From Pyrenopolyporus hunteri (Eukaryota > Ascomycota > Sordariomycetes > Xylariales > Hypoxylaceae), in the NCBI GenBank assembly GCA_902806595.1, contig CADCXC010000009.1:1860001-1924000 (forward strand): DNA of 64,000 nt. The letters are read 5' to 3'. The first letter of the stretch is position 1. Each line of letters starts with the position of its first letter. Shown piece after piece: positions 11,815-23,927 of the stretch. The position numbers and the translations under genes are program-made. The notes below the pieces were generated by a model. The model searched no databases. It was not told the origin of the DNA and saw only the letters and a list, made by a program, of their open reading frames with translations.

Positions 11815-14071
11815 GGCGAGCTCGCTCTTCGGGCGGCCCTTGGCACCACCCTTAACTTTGCGCGAGAACAGGTTGATGGAAGGAGGCTAGAGGTTAGACG
11901 CGAACGGCAGGCAGGCTCTCATTCGGTTTCGGGGGCCGGCCTCGTTCAGCGGTATCACGGTAGATGGGATGGCACGATGGGGGGAGGGTAGCGTCCCGGG
12001 AATTACAACAAAAACCTATCAGATCAACGAGCGACAAGTGGTTAGACGGGCCGGTTTGGAGGCGCTGAATGGAGTCGTCGACTTTGTTCTATCGCGGTTG
12101 TCTCTTGATTGCGAAAATATGAAAAGCGGCACCAAGGATTAATGGGGTGAATTGGCGCAGGCGGGTTCAAATTAGACGAACCGGTCGGTTGTGTTGAAAA
12201 AAATGTCAAGATGGGGGTGGTCGTTGCAGCGTAGGTCTGGTAAGGTTTGGTAAGGTTTGGTTGACACGAAAGCTGGCCTAGGCCACTGGCTGGCGGCTTG
12301 AGATACGCTGGACTAAACCCCCCGAAGTCAGATTTTATCTTAGGACCCACGGGGCTGGCGGTTCCAAGAGTGGAGTATCAGGTATCGTATGTACAGTGTG
12401 TTACAGTAGTACTCGCCATAGGTGGCTAGAGTGAGAGAAAGGTACAGGTACTAGCTTAATATATCTACATGCATTGTGAAGAAGGAACGACGGACACTAA
12501 TAATTGTGCCAATGCTGCAGGAGCGAAAATTCGCAAGGGAACCATGAATTTGGTACTGAAGGCACCGGCCAGGTCTGTTTTAGCACTACATGTACCTAGC
12601 ATCGTGTTCAAATACCTTACTATGTACGTAGGAATTCTAGCGCTGTTCGAAGTCACACGCACTAGGTACCTACTAGTATACGTAACATACCTACCTACGT
12701 AGTACATACATGTATCCGCACATGTCAAATCTAGGTACATGTATATCAAAGCACTGGCCGGATATTACGAGCATAGATGCGCTATACATCTTTGTGTACG
12801 GCGTACGTAGTATATTAATAGCAACGAGTCCAATTACATTACGCACACCACGCCTTATCTCCCGCATCGAAGATTTAAGGGGCAAATGCAATTTATTAGA
12901 CTTCTAAACGCCGAGAAACTACGAAATGGGAGCTTTTCATCAAGAGATTACGCCTCCAGGCAAACCCAGCAAGAAACCCACCCACAGGGTTGCATACAAC
13001 AACGAAAAGAACAACACATTAGACACACCTTTTGGAGTTGACCAACCACTACTCAAGTTCTCCTCCATATATGGCATCGTACATACCTATATAGGGGTAG
13101 CTTCACCTATCTTCTTCCACTCCGATACCTCTTTATCTAAAAAATACAGTTGTTGACCAACTATGGGAAATAAAAGATCGCATAGCAAAATTCCATCTGC
13201 ACCGCTGTATTTAGGGCTTGGCCTATACAATACATCGCTAACAGCACGCACGTCGTAGTATGCCAATTACAATACCGTCCTAAAAAGGGGGTCGCGGAAC
13301 CGACAGAATGGATAAGAGATCTATCTAATGCTTTGGGGTCACCACTCCACGATGAAGGCTAGAGATCGCAGGTAGAAAAAAAAAAAAGAAGTAGGAAGCA
13401 ATCCCACCACCCCAGGAAGCCGGGGTTGATACATAGTACTAGGCAGCTCAGTGTAAGCAGGCAGCCCCGGTGTATGTGTGGGGTATATCTTTAAGGACTC
13501 TGTAAAGTGAGTCAGACCGTTTATTCTCACCTAATAAATTGAATGACAAAGCAGAAGGCGCGAGTCGAACCTCAACAACCCGTAGAAATACATACGCATA
13601 TGTAGATACTTGCCTACTACCTAAATGTAGTAAATAATTCTTGGTATATTCTCGTTTTTATTTACCAATTTTGTTCTTCGTCTGCCGCACGCGTATCCCC
13701 TATTCTATAGAAAGAATGGCCTAATAGGGTTCACTTATCGTCAGTCTCTAGCATTTCTAGTAAAAGTCGACGATCCTCACTTCGAAGACCACACTAAATG
13801 CATACAACGGATTCCTTTCACTAAGAAACATCGGGTGCTCTCGTCCACAAACTCCCGCATGCATTGTCTACATCGCAGATATCTTTTTCAGACGCAATTC
13901 CACATTTACAAGTCCATCGGGAGAGTAGGGCAGGCAATTGCCTATTTAACAACCCAGAGACTACAGTGTTCGTATCACAGCCGAGCTACGCAACCCTTGT
14001 CTACACCGGTACGGGAATGCCCTCCTTTACGCTTAGCTTGCCTTCTGCCACATAATTTCTGCATGGTAAAT
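11815..14071. other. divergent intergenic region, no gene recognised
   Basis: Separates the mannosyltransferase and DNA glycosylase starts. It holds a TACGTA/CCTA-rich patch at about 12655-12740 and an A-run near 13376-13388. The frame of the downstream glycosylase stays open back to 13835, but that part looks like 5' UTR. Confidence 0.5.
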
Positions 14072-15272
14072 ATGGCGACACGTAGGTCTGCGCGGCTGAG
14101 CGCTTTGTCTATATCGTCAAAGGCTGCGCCAGTCCCTCCACCCCCCACGGCATCCAGAGGACGAAAAAGGAAAGCGACATCAGACCCGCCACACGATAGC
14201 TCCAACGGGAATTTAGATGGTGACAAGCCGGCTGTTGCACCTAGAACTCCCAAGAAGCGCCGTACCCAGAAAGAGTCCACCGATCTTCCACCTGCAACGC
14301 CTACGCCAGATGACGCGCTGCTTATAGCCGAACCGGCCAAGGCTTACGAAACCCCGAAACCGAAAGCAGCGGCTGTAAGGCGGCTAGCTGACCCAAACGC
14401 CACTAACGCAACGCTTCTTTCGCCGGAGACGTCTCGGATCGTGACTCGAGGGAACATCTCCCCGTCTAAAGTGCCGGAGGGCCGGGTAACGACAGCCAAC
14501 ATACTCGAAGAAGCGTGTAAGCATCTCATCAGCGTCGATGAGCGGATGAAGCCGTTGATTGAGAAGCACCACTGCCGGGTCTTCTCCGCGGAGGGTCTAA
14601 GCGAGAAGGTCGACCCATTCGAGTCGCTCTGCAGCGGCATCATCTCGCAGCAAGTCTCAGGCGCGGCGGCCAAGGCCATCAAGCAACGATTCATCGATTT
14701 GTTTGACAACAACGGCGGATTCCCGCACCCGTCCCAGGTTGCAGCATGCACCATCGAGCGGCTGCGTACAGCGGGTCTGTCGCAACGCAAGGCCGAGTAT
14801 GTGCAAGGGCTAGCCGAGAAGTTCACCAGCGGCGAGTTGAGCGCTCAGTTGTTATTGGACGCACCGTACGAAGTCGTCTTGGAGAAACTAACTGCGGTGA
14901 GAGGGCTAGGTCGTTGGTCTGTCGAAATGTTCGCGTGCTTCGGTCTGAAGAGGTTGGACGTCTTCTCCTTAGGCGATCTAGGCGTACAGAGAGGTATGGC
15001 TGCGTTTGTCGGACGCGATGTGGCTAAATTAAAGACCAAAGGCGGGAAATGGAAGTATATGTCCGAGAATGAAATGAAGGAGATATCCGAGAAATTCGCG
15101 CCGTATAGGAGCGTCTTCATGGTATGTCTAAAAATTCAGTTTATCCATTTCCTGCTCATGGTTCCCGGGCCCTTCTTCGACCTACCTTCTTCGGCTTTCA
15201 GAAGCGATAGCTAATGCTCAGTAGTGGTATATGTGGAGAGTCGAGGAGACAGACGTAAGTACGATGGAGTGA
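14072..15272 (+). CDS. MAG1: DNA-3-methyladenine glycosylase, AlkA/Mag1 type (365 aa)
   Basis: Base-excision-repair enzyme that removes alkylated purines. Exon 1 is 14072-15121 and exon 2 is 15225-15272, giving a conserved C-terminal FMWYMWRVEETDV after an intron of 103 nt. The helix-hairpin-helix is LTAVRGLGRWSVEM (residues 273-286). The catalytic Asp is residue 302 in FSLGDLGVQ. PFESLCSGIISQQVSGAAA is the conserved N-terminal core helix region. The first 100 residues are low-complexity and basic, with RGRKRK and PKKRR, and probably carry nuclear localisation signals. I chose the ATG at 14072 for its better context. An in-frame ATG at 14063 and an open frame to 13835 mean the N-terminus is uncertain. 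Confidence 0.92.
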
Positions 15273-18200
15273 AGCCTCGGCTTTCTGGGAGTCACCAGGC
15301 TCCTCTGGTTGGTGCGGAACATAAGGCGTATAGATTTTACTTGTGATGATATGATGGTCGCCCCTTTGCAAGTCCCTGAGGTATGTCTAATAGCAACCAA
15401 CCTACCTTGTATAGTAGGTTTTTGATGTGTAGCCTATATAATAACAGTTGAGCAAACACGTTACTATTCTCAGGTTGTAATTGCATAGGAGTGACAAGGG
15501 AGTTTTGAGTCGCTTCTAACGGTAAAACTCAACAGCACTCTTTCCATTGGAGGTGAGATATAGCTAGCTGGTAGTAACGTCAGAGCTCACCGACTCGTTA
15601 CGATGAAATTATACTTGATGCAAGAGGGTAGTCAGTAGACGCGCAGATTATGCTCAAAGACAAAGACACAAGGTGCATTGCTCTAAATATGGTAATTCAC
15701 ATCCGTTAGAAGCCAATGACCGAACTTTGAACTTAGTAAGAATAACTAATATAAAAGCAGATTGAGATTAACTAGCCCTAGGAAAGTTATCTTGTCTTTA
15801 GGTGTGAGCTCTCTCGGTACAGGCCGACAGCGTATCTCTAGTAAACTCTGGCTCTGCTCCAAAAGTCAACATGGGACAACTGGGGAATGCGGAGGATGTG
15901 AGCGTAATACCGATAGAGGTACTAAACTTTACTTCTATATAATTATCTTAGAGCAAGAGGATTCGGTGCCGTGGTAATTTCAGCCACCGGTCTAAAATAT
16001 GCGAATAAAGAGAGAGCCAATAAATCCTGACATGTTGACGTTGGTGAAACTGCACGCTGCAGATCGTAGAGATGATGGAGATTGGTGATGCTGATCGATG
16101 ACGTAGTTTAGACAAGGGAGACGACACTGCTAAATACTTATATAGTAGACGATATTGTCGCGAACTGGAATTTTGCAGGGCAGAGTCACGGAGGCGCCTG
16201 CGACGAACAAATAGTATTGCGCCGAACGATAATCGCCACGGTTGAGTGGAGTGTAGTTCGGCTTCTCGCCAACACGAAGGAATTACTAACGTGTTCCTCG
16301 TGTTCGAGCTTTACATATTACCACACATATTATAGAGTGAGGGGAGAGAGAAGGGGAGCAACTACATTTACAGGTCTAGGGGACGCGTCAGCAGCCCTGA
16401 TGACGGTATTTGAAGTGGTCGCATTTCTTTGGACTTTCCATCGGATTGTGCTATTACAACTATCGAAATAGAAAGGTACTACATGCATAGAGTTAATAGG
16501 AGAAAAAAAAATGAAGTAGGAGATAGCGTCGTCGCATTATTAAATATAAACATACATGGATGGCTCGGTAAATACCTACACAATATAGCATATAATTGAA
16601 TAGGTAGGTATCTCGTATCATTGTAAATATCTCGTGAAGCCCTACATGTCCGTATGTTTCTCCCCTGGATCTAGCCTAGTATATAGAAGCTAAGCTTCTT
16701 AGTACACATTACGGATGCACCTAATGCATCCTGGTTACCTAGGCGGTTCTCCCATTTGGTACCTTACCATGATGCAGGGTGGGTAGTGGCCACAAAAATA
16801 GGAGTATCCGGTTTAATTGATATATCCACGGTCCAAGGGTGGGGTGGGGTTAACGGATGTATATACACGCATGTAATGGCTGAACAGCTACTTACTAGAA
16901 GTCTGGAAGTCTGGATATAACGGCTAGGTATAGGTATCTGTTGGATGGAAGCTGTGACATACGCTGATACATACGGTGCCCATCCTGCGCAGCTCAGTCC
17001 CGGGAATTGAATGGGTTCCGCGAAGACATGACACTAAATCGAGATTCATCCAAGAATAAAAGAAATGGTAACCAATTACACTTACTTTATTCCTACTGCA
17101 AACTTGTTATAGGGGACGGATTTCGGACGATGGGTATTAATCCACCGGACAACCCGTAGTACGCACATGTGCAATAGTGTAGGTAGTTTCTCTATCAACT
17201 ATCAAGCCGACCGTGTTTGTGGAAGCTGAACTTGCACGATTTCCTATCTGCATCCATTGGGGCCTCCAAATAAGATGCCATACTTACGTAGCTAGCGTGT
17301 AAGCAGGCATATCATCACGGGCATTTCCACGGTGGGCTACGGTGAAGTACGCGGGCAAGACCTGCAAGCTGCACCGGAGATTGATACGGCAGACATGCGT
17401 CAACCCAGTCCGTCACAGTCCCAAGATCGGCGTCAACCTGCCATGATCATCTTTCGTAGTACAGCAGGCCTTGTAGGTACAGTACCCTACCCTCCTAGGT
17501 AGCCTCCTAGGTAGGTACCCGTGGGAAACAGGGTCGACGACGGGCTCGATATACTATGTAGGTAGGTGCTCATACGTAGGTTACGGGCTTGAGCCGTCAA
17601 GCCTGTGGTCTTTGCGGCTGGTCGGTGTTGTTACGTGAAACATCGTGGAAACCGTTCTAGAATCATGTCGAGGCGAGAGTGGACATACATAGTGGGTAAA
17701 ATCGTGACCGATGAGTCCGGGAGCAACAGTTATATTAGCTCATACGTAGGATACTTGCCATATGGTAAATACCAATGTGTCTGTCTCTTCAATGCGGTTC
17801 GGGGGATGGACTGGCGGAAGTGGATGCTTTGCGGAATAAACCTTGCAGAGGTTCCTTGCTTTTGCCGAACTGGGCCATAGAAAATGAAGAGCTAATCTCG
17901 CCAATGTGGATAACTTGATATGAAGACTGCGACACTGTGCTTCTTAACTGTACATACAGTATTATGCAGGGAGGTATCCATCCTCTCTACGTACCTAGGT
18001 ACTTACAGAAAAGTACTTCGCGCTGCTTGTATATGGGATTGAATGTATGCGTGCATGTGTATATGTACGATTATAGGCGATGCAGAGGTCCTCGTTGGGG
18101 TCTCTCAATTCCATGCATGAAAAGATAGGTGAAGAGGCGAGCGCATGCATTGGTGACGGTTGGAATACGAAGGAATTCGCAGAATACGGAATGTAGGTGT

Positions 18201-18917
18201 GTAGTACCTAAAGAAAGATACTGACCTAAGCTCGCCTGCCCTTTTTGTTCAGAGTGAAGGGGAGGAAAAAACAGGCGTATTAGCTCCGGGCAGTTTCTTT
18301 TCATGCCAGGGCAACAAGGACCAGAGGCTTGGCCGGGCTTGGTTGCTTGCTTGAAATTGATGAAGATCCCTTGGTCTGTGCCCCCGGTTTTATCCCCCTA
18401 CTACGAGGTACTATTGGGCCCTGGCTAAGGCAGTTCCCTTGTCGGATACGTGCACTGTACTTGCCAGCCCCTTAAAATGCCCACTCCAATCCCCCTTCCC
18501 TTTTTTTCTCTTCCCACGCCCCCTACATCCCAGAGCCACGCCATCCCATCTAAAGTCGAATTCCAAAACGTTTCGGCCTTTTTCTTGTCCTGACTTTCCC
18601 TCTAAACTCGCCTTCTCCCCCATCTTCCTCTTTCCTCCCATTCGGATTCATTCGTTTTGTCCATATTCCCCCTGTACAAGAGGAAGAGCACTCGCTCAAT
18701 AGCTTCCTCTATTTAATACTTTCCTGCATTAGAGTTCAACTCGAGTTTCTCGCATCCGCGTTATCACAATTCCTCTCCTATCCCTCACTAGCCAATCATA
18801 GCAACAGGTCGATATCTACTACATCCGTTTTCCGTACTTTAAAAAGGAGGGTGTTTGGGTTCATTAAGAACAGTTCGAGCCTTGAGACTTCTGAAAATCG
18901 AATCTTGAGATCAACAG
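15273..18917. other. 3.6-kb gene-poor stretch ending in ECM33 promoter
   Basis: No conserved protein, tRNA or transposon feature could be read. The DNA is stop-dense in all frames and rich in TAGGTA words (for example 17490-17570). From about 18470 to 18670 the plus strand is strongly pyrimidine-rich, a common feature of promoters of highly expressed fungal genes. I take this as the ECM33 promoter. Confidence 0.5.
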
Positions 18918-19459
18918 GTTAGTTTTACTTGCTTCCCCCTTTTCTTTTTTTCAGCAAGAGTCTGTTCGCTCGGGATCACACGATACGGGATACGATCACG
19001 CTCGACGCGACGCGCGCGTATGGACTAGAACGCGACTTCATGGGATGGTCGGATAACTACGGCAAACATTCAATTGGGACCCGTCGAAATGGGCGGATGG
19101 AAACGAAACTAAGGTGCTGGCAATTGGAACGATACTGGCTACCTAGTAACGCCCTTTGGGCACATTTTAGTTTCGACGACATTCGTTGCTACCGCGGCGC
19201 CAACCAGATGCTAGTGACGTGGAAAGCAATTCACCTATTTAGTCATATCAACGTGGCTTCTAACTCCGGGGGGCCTCTGGTCATTTCGAGATCACATCCA
19301 CTCTGTTGGACGGGTTGAAGGATTGAAGAAGACTAGCTTCCAATTAGCTTCCACTCGACTTACGATTACGCCAGGATCACCACATCCATGAGGATCAGCG
19401 GGACGAACAGTGCTTTGAATATATCAGAGTAAGCTCAAGGTGGCTAACTATTCTATCAG
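18918..19459 (+). other. probable 5' UTR intron of ECM33 (542 nt)
   Basis: A GTTAGT donor follows ATCAACAG at 18918. A near-ideal 3' site, GGCTAACTATTCTATCAG, ends at 19459, nine bases before the ECM33 ATG. This implies an unusually long leader intron. A 129-codon open frame inside it has no protein-like features and is not called. Confidence 0.5.
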
Positions 19460-19468
19460 TTCAGCAAA

Positions 19469-20739
19469 ATGTTCAGCAAGCAGCTACTAGCCGCCGTTAC
19501 GGCGCTGAGCATGGTATCGGGTGAGTGATATCGTCGCTCTTGCATGTTGCCGTATGCTAACATCTAAGTATAGGCGTTGTCAGTGTAGGCTGCAATGACC
19601 CCACCGTCACGATTCGATCTGCGGCCGATGCCACTCAAATTGCCGACTGCGACACAATTAAGGGAGATGTAATTATCGACAGAAACGCGGGCTCGACAAT
19701 CGACCTAAGCGGAAAGCTCGAGGAGATTAAGGGTGATCTTAGGGCCGAGAACAACGGTTTTCTGACGGCCCTGAAGAGTAGTTCGCTGAAGACCATCGGC
19801 GGTACTTTCGCACTGAAGAACGTTACTCGTGTTGCCGTTCTCGACTTCCAGGAGCTTGGTGAGGTGGGTGCCATTGACTGGTCCACCTTGAGCGATCTCA
19901 ACCGTCCTACGTTTGGAACCCCGGGTATCACGAAAGCGAAGAGCGTCGTCATTTCCGACACCTTCATCGAGGATATCAGTGGTATTAACGTCGACTCGCT
20001 GACTGATATGAACATCAACAACAACAAGCGATTGACCAAGTTCTCTACCAGCATCAAGAGCTTGTCCAATGTTCTATTGGTTCAGGCCAACGGTCTTAAC
20101 CTTACCATGGAAATGCCTAACTTGGAGTGGATTGCGAACATGACAATCGCAAACGTTACCTCCTTCTCCGTTCCTTCTCTGCACACTGTCAACGGTTCTA
20201 TGCGTTTCGACTCCAACTACTTCGAAGTCTTCAGTGCTGCGAACTTGACTTCTATCCAGGACGGTGATTTGTCTTTCGTTAGCAACCCCCAACTCACCAA
20301 CATCTCGATTCCCACCTTGAAGCACATTGGAGGTGGCTTCACTGTTGCCAACAACACTGTCCTGGAGAAGCTTGACAGCTTCGGAAAGCTTAGCGAAATT
20401 GGCGGTGCCGTGGCAGTCCTCGGTTCTTTCACTGACGTCGAGTTCCCCGGCCTCAAGGATGTCAAGGGTACTTTCCAGGTCCGCAGCACTAAGGACATTA
20501 CCAAGTCCTGCGACACTTTGAACAAGTTGAAGGGATCAGTTGTGCAAGGTGACCCGGAACACTTCGTTTGCAAGCCTCTCGACGAAACCGCCAGCAACTC
20601 TACTTCCAGCTCTACCACCGGTGGCTCTGACTCTGATAGCAACAACGACGATGAGCACAACGCAGCCTCTGGTATCGTTGGTCCGTCCAGCCTTGTCACA
20701 TTGGTCGCTCTGGGCGGTCTCATCTCTGCGTTCTTGTAA
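19469..20739 (+). CDS. ECM33: GPI-anchored cell-wall protein Ecm33 (405 aa)
   Basis: Member of the Ecm33/Sps2 family, surface glycoproteins needed for normal wall architecture and protein mannosylation. Exon 1 is 19469-19520 and exon 2 is 19574-20739. The 53-nt intron splits the signal peptide, as is common for secreted fungal proteins. The N-terminus MFSKQLLAAVTALSMVSGVV is a clear signal peptide. The body consists of repeated receptor-L/leucine-rich-like strands (for example LTDMNINNNKRLTKFSTSI, then IGGGFTVANNT) with many N-x-S/T sites. A Cys pair near the end (KSCDTLNKL and FVCKPLD) precedes a Ser/Thr/Asp-rich spacer and a hydrophobic GPI-attachment tail (GPSSLVTLVALGGLISAFL). Codon use is C-ending, as expected for high expression. 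Confidence 0.95.
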
Positions 20740-21643
20740 TTTGGTGGTACTTCGGGGTTGGAACATGGCGGCGTACGCAACATTCCTTTTTCCAGTGTCA
20801 TAAAACCTGTTGTCATTTGATGCGTCGTATTTTGCGACCGGGGTTACGTATAAGGAATCGCTAGACTTAATACTGATGCATGTGCTACTTGAAGATGGGT
20901 TCGTTATCGTCAATTGCGGGGCCTTTTCGTGAGTGGTCTTGTAAATACCCTGGTGAACTTGGTCCGTTTCTTTCGCGTCTTATATCGATAACTTAAGTTG
21001 TCAGTGGCCTTCGAGTGATATTGAGTGATGGTTGAATGCTATGGCGTCAACGTAATGATAGGGTGTATTGTTCAATCCAAACGAAATTGATACAATTGGA
21101 CATTAACCGTCCTCGTAGAAGTTCCCATCTTTGCCTGTTGTGAATGCCTACGCTACCTACCAAGGTAGTTAATGAGGAAAGCCTGAGTGAGATAACGTAG
21201 TCTTATATCTAATATACTTGCATCTACGTTACTCCCTTGAACTTTATCATAAATGAATCTCTTAGTATACATATAGACCTGGGCAGGTAATATAAACCCC
21301 CTCATATATAGAGGTGCTGCTTTAACAGTCATTTACTGTATGTAGTCTTACCTACTGGGGACGACGATACTCGGTCCGTTAGTTAGACGTATTGTCATCC
21401 ACAGCTAGGCTTACGGTTCACTATCCGTTGATTGAAAATTCCTGCCGCTACAACTAGCTCATAATAGTGCTCCCATTAGTAGTTTTTTCATATTATGGAA
21501 GTGAAGCATACAGTAGCCGCTATATACCCGCGGGTATGATTAGGTATTTATGGGTATTCTAATTAGACACAGTTGATACGGAATATTTCCCGAGCATTCC
21601 CATTGGTTTTTGGGAATTCGAGGTCCTGTGTGTGTATGACAGG
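20740..21643. other. convergent intergenic region
   Basis: Holds the 3' flanks of ECM33 (+) and of the SPF45-like gene (-). No gene, RNA or repeat is recognised. Confidence 0.5.
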
Positions 21644-23310
21644 TTACTCATATATTCTTCGTTCGAACTTGTCGACGTCGTAGAATTGCGGCTGGATAGT
21701 GTTGCCAGCAAATATGCGGCCATCTAGGGCGTTTACTGCCTGTAGCAAGATTCCATAGTTAGCAAAACTCGAGTCTTGATGAGAGCGACACTTGACGTTA
21801 CTCCGGGAGGGGATTAGAATAATCATTATCGGGACAAAAAGGGGGGTGAGCAACATACCCTCAGCGCGGAGACTTGATCGGTGAACTTAATGTATACTCT
21901 CCGACCTTCGATATCGATGTATAACCTCTCGACGCGGCCGTATTTATCACCGCACTCCTCGCCGATCTCCTGTCCTAACCCAGACTCCATCTCTGCCTGG
22001 AGATCTTCCATACCCTCTAACATGTTCCGCAGCACAACAACGTTGCTCATTGCCCCAAACTTACTACCAGGACTCTCGGATTGAGGCCCGGCAGCCGTCT
22101 TAGAGGCGATGATGCGCCCACGTCCGCCTGGCTCGGCCCATCCACCCCCTTCAGCGTCCGACTTCTTTTTCCGCTTTTCTACTTGGACGCGTAGTGGCTG
22201 CAGGATACCGCTGGATTCGGCACCCAGACCTTGGCCTTTCGACCAGCCGTATTTCGCCATGAGGCGTGCGGCGAATCCCTTTTGACCCGGTCGATTGCTG
22301 CGCTGTTCGGTCTTATCTTCAACGTCGGGCTCAGGGGGGGCATATTCGTCCTCGTCCTCATCCATGGCATCTGGATCGGATGGCACCGGCGGCCGAGAGG
22401 GAGGCTCTTGCCGGGTATAGCGCACAGGCGCACGAGATATGGTTGCGGGCACCGGCTCGGGGGGAGCTGCGGGCGGAGGCGGCGGTGGCGGCGGTGTCGG
22501 GGATCGCGGTGGTGGGGGTATATTCCCTTGTGACATGGCCAGTCGGCGTGCGTAGGCGTCGTCACCAGTCTTGTCGTCTGGTAGGGAGATTCGTGGAGGT
22601 GACGGCGGTGGCGGCGCGAAATTGTAGGTATCTGGCGGCGCAAATTGGTCTAGATAAGTTAGATATACCGGCAGAGCGTGATAGAGGCTGTTGGGATCTT
22701 TCAACTTACTCTGCGCTGGCCGATCGTCTTCCTCTTCACTATCCCAGCTCTCACGTCTCTCGTCATCGCGCCGCCTATGCTTATACAGCAAGTCCTTCCA
22801 TTCTCGTACCTCGCGGATTCGCTCGTCGCTCCGTAAATACTCGTCTACGTTCGTAGGTCTTGAAGGATCATATATCTCATTCCAATCCGTCTCAAGGGGT
22901 ATCTCCTCGGCCTTCTTTTTCTTCTTCTTGCGCCCACCTCGAGCCCTCTTCTCGCCGGTCCCGTACATATATTCATCTTCCTCGGTTGGTGCCCAGTCCG
23001 CTAGCCTGCTTTTCGCCGGAGCCGGGACTGCTGCGCCACCAGCGACATTGGCGACGTTGGGAGGAGGGGGTACTTTGGGAAAGCTTGTTTTAGGTTTCTG
23101 AGTCTTCTGCCCTGGGCGGCGGATCTGTGGGTGAGGTTGGAAGCGAAGGGCGGAGTCGATGGGCTTCTTAATGGCTTCTTGCTCCTTGACTGCGTCGAGC
23201 GCTTCTTGCGATACGACTGGAGCGCGCGATATGGAAGCAGATGAATCGCCATCAGGGTCAAGCAGGTTGGCGTAAAGGGACAGGCCTGTCCGGGATTGTT
23301 GAGCTGCCAT
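21644..23310 (-). CDS. SPF45/RBM17-like splicing factor, G-patch plus UHM (495 aa)
   Basis: Predicted spliceosomal protein acting in 3' splice-site use; its relatives are human RBM17/SPF45 and plant DRT111. Exons are 23310-22710, 22649-21859 and 21739-21644. The 60-nt first intron has a GTAAGT donor and a CTAACTTATCTAG 3' end. It contains no stop and is a multiple of three, so retention would insert 20 residues. Features in order: a conserved N-terminus (SLYANLLDPD), a basic KKKKKK stretch, a Pro-rich linker, a G-patch (KGFAARLMAKYGWSKGQGLG, about 323-365) and a U2AF-homology RRM (about 402-490) with VVVLRNM, VYIKF and the RxF-type GRIFAGN. The gene is divergent from PCS60. Confidence 0.9.
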
Positions 23311-23927
23311 ATCTATCGACGTTGCAACAATATTCCCAGGTCTTGACGGGATTGACGAGGCCGACGAGAAAGGCTGAACGAAGTCCAGACCGAGTTTACG
23401 TAAGGAAGTAGACGCAGGTCATTGGCACTAATTACCTGGGACCTACGTGCCTGGTGTCTTCCACGGTACACGTAGGAGATACCTAGGTACCTATATGTAC
23501 CTGGGTATGGAAGCCCGGTTTCTGGCGTTGGGGACCCACCTGTTCGAACCGATCCCTTACTCCCGGCATGAAGGGTGTTCTACATGTACTCCATACCTCT
23601 GGAAGTATTGGCATGTACATACGTACCTACCGATATACATCACGGCAAAAACGTCGACTCAATTCGCATTAACACGCCGAAAATCACATATTGCTTATCG
23701 TACGTTTCACACTCAACAATTACCTGCATTTCCCGTCTTTTTTCTCTCCTTACTCCATCGCGAGCTGGTTCCGGAACCTCGCGTCCTTCTCTGTCCATTT
23801 CCTACTCTTTTCCTCGTATTGTGCGGTTTCCTTCGTATCATAGACGTAGAATCGTGCCGAGTAGTCGAATATCCAGTACTCCCAACTCTAGAACACCCTA
23901 TTTCGCATCAATTGGCTAGAAATTCCA
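23311..23927. other. bidirectional promoter region of the SPF45-like gene and PCS60
   Basis: A 617-bp divergent spacer with palindromic CCTAGGTACC-type words around 23450-23500. Open frames crossing it show no protein features and probably lie in UTR. Confidence 0.5.

Noticed and set aside
13540..13600. Reverse-strand GGTTCGACTC box
   Set aside because: Flanking bases do not pair as a T-arm, and no A box or acceptor stem is present.
18929..19318. 129-codon plus-strand frame upstream of ECM33
   Set aside because: Lies within the probable leader intron and lacks protein-like features.
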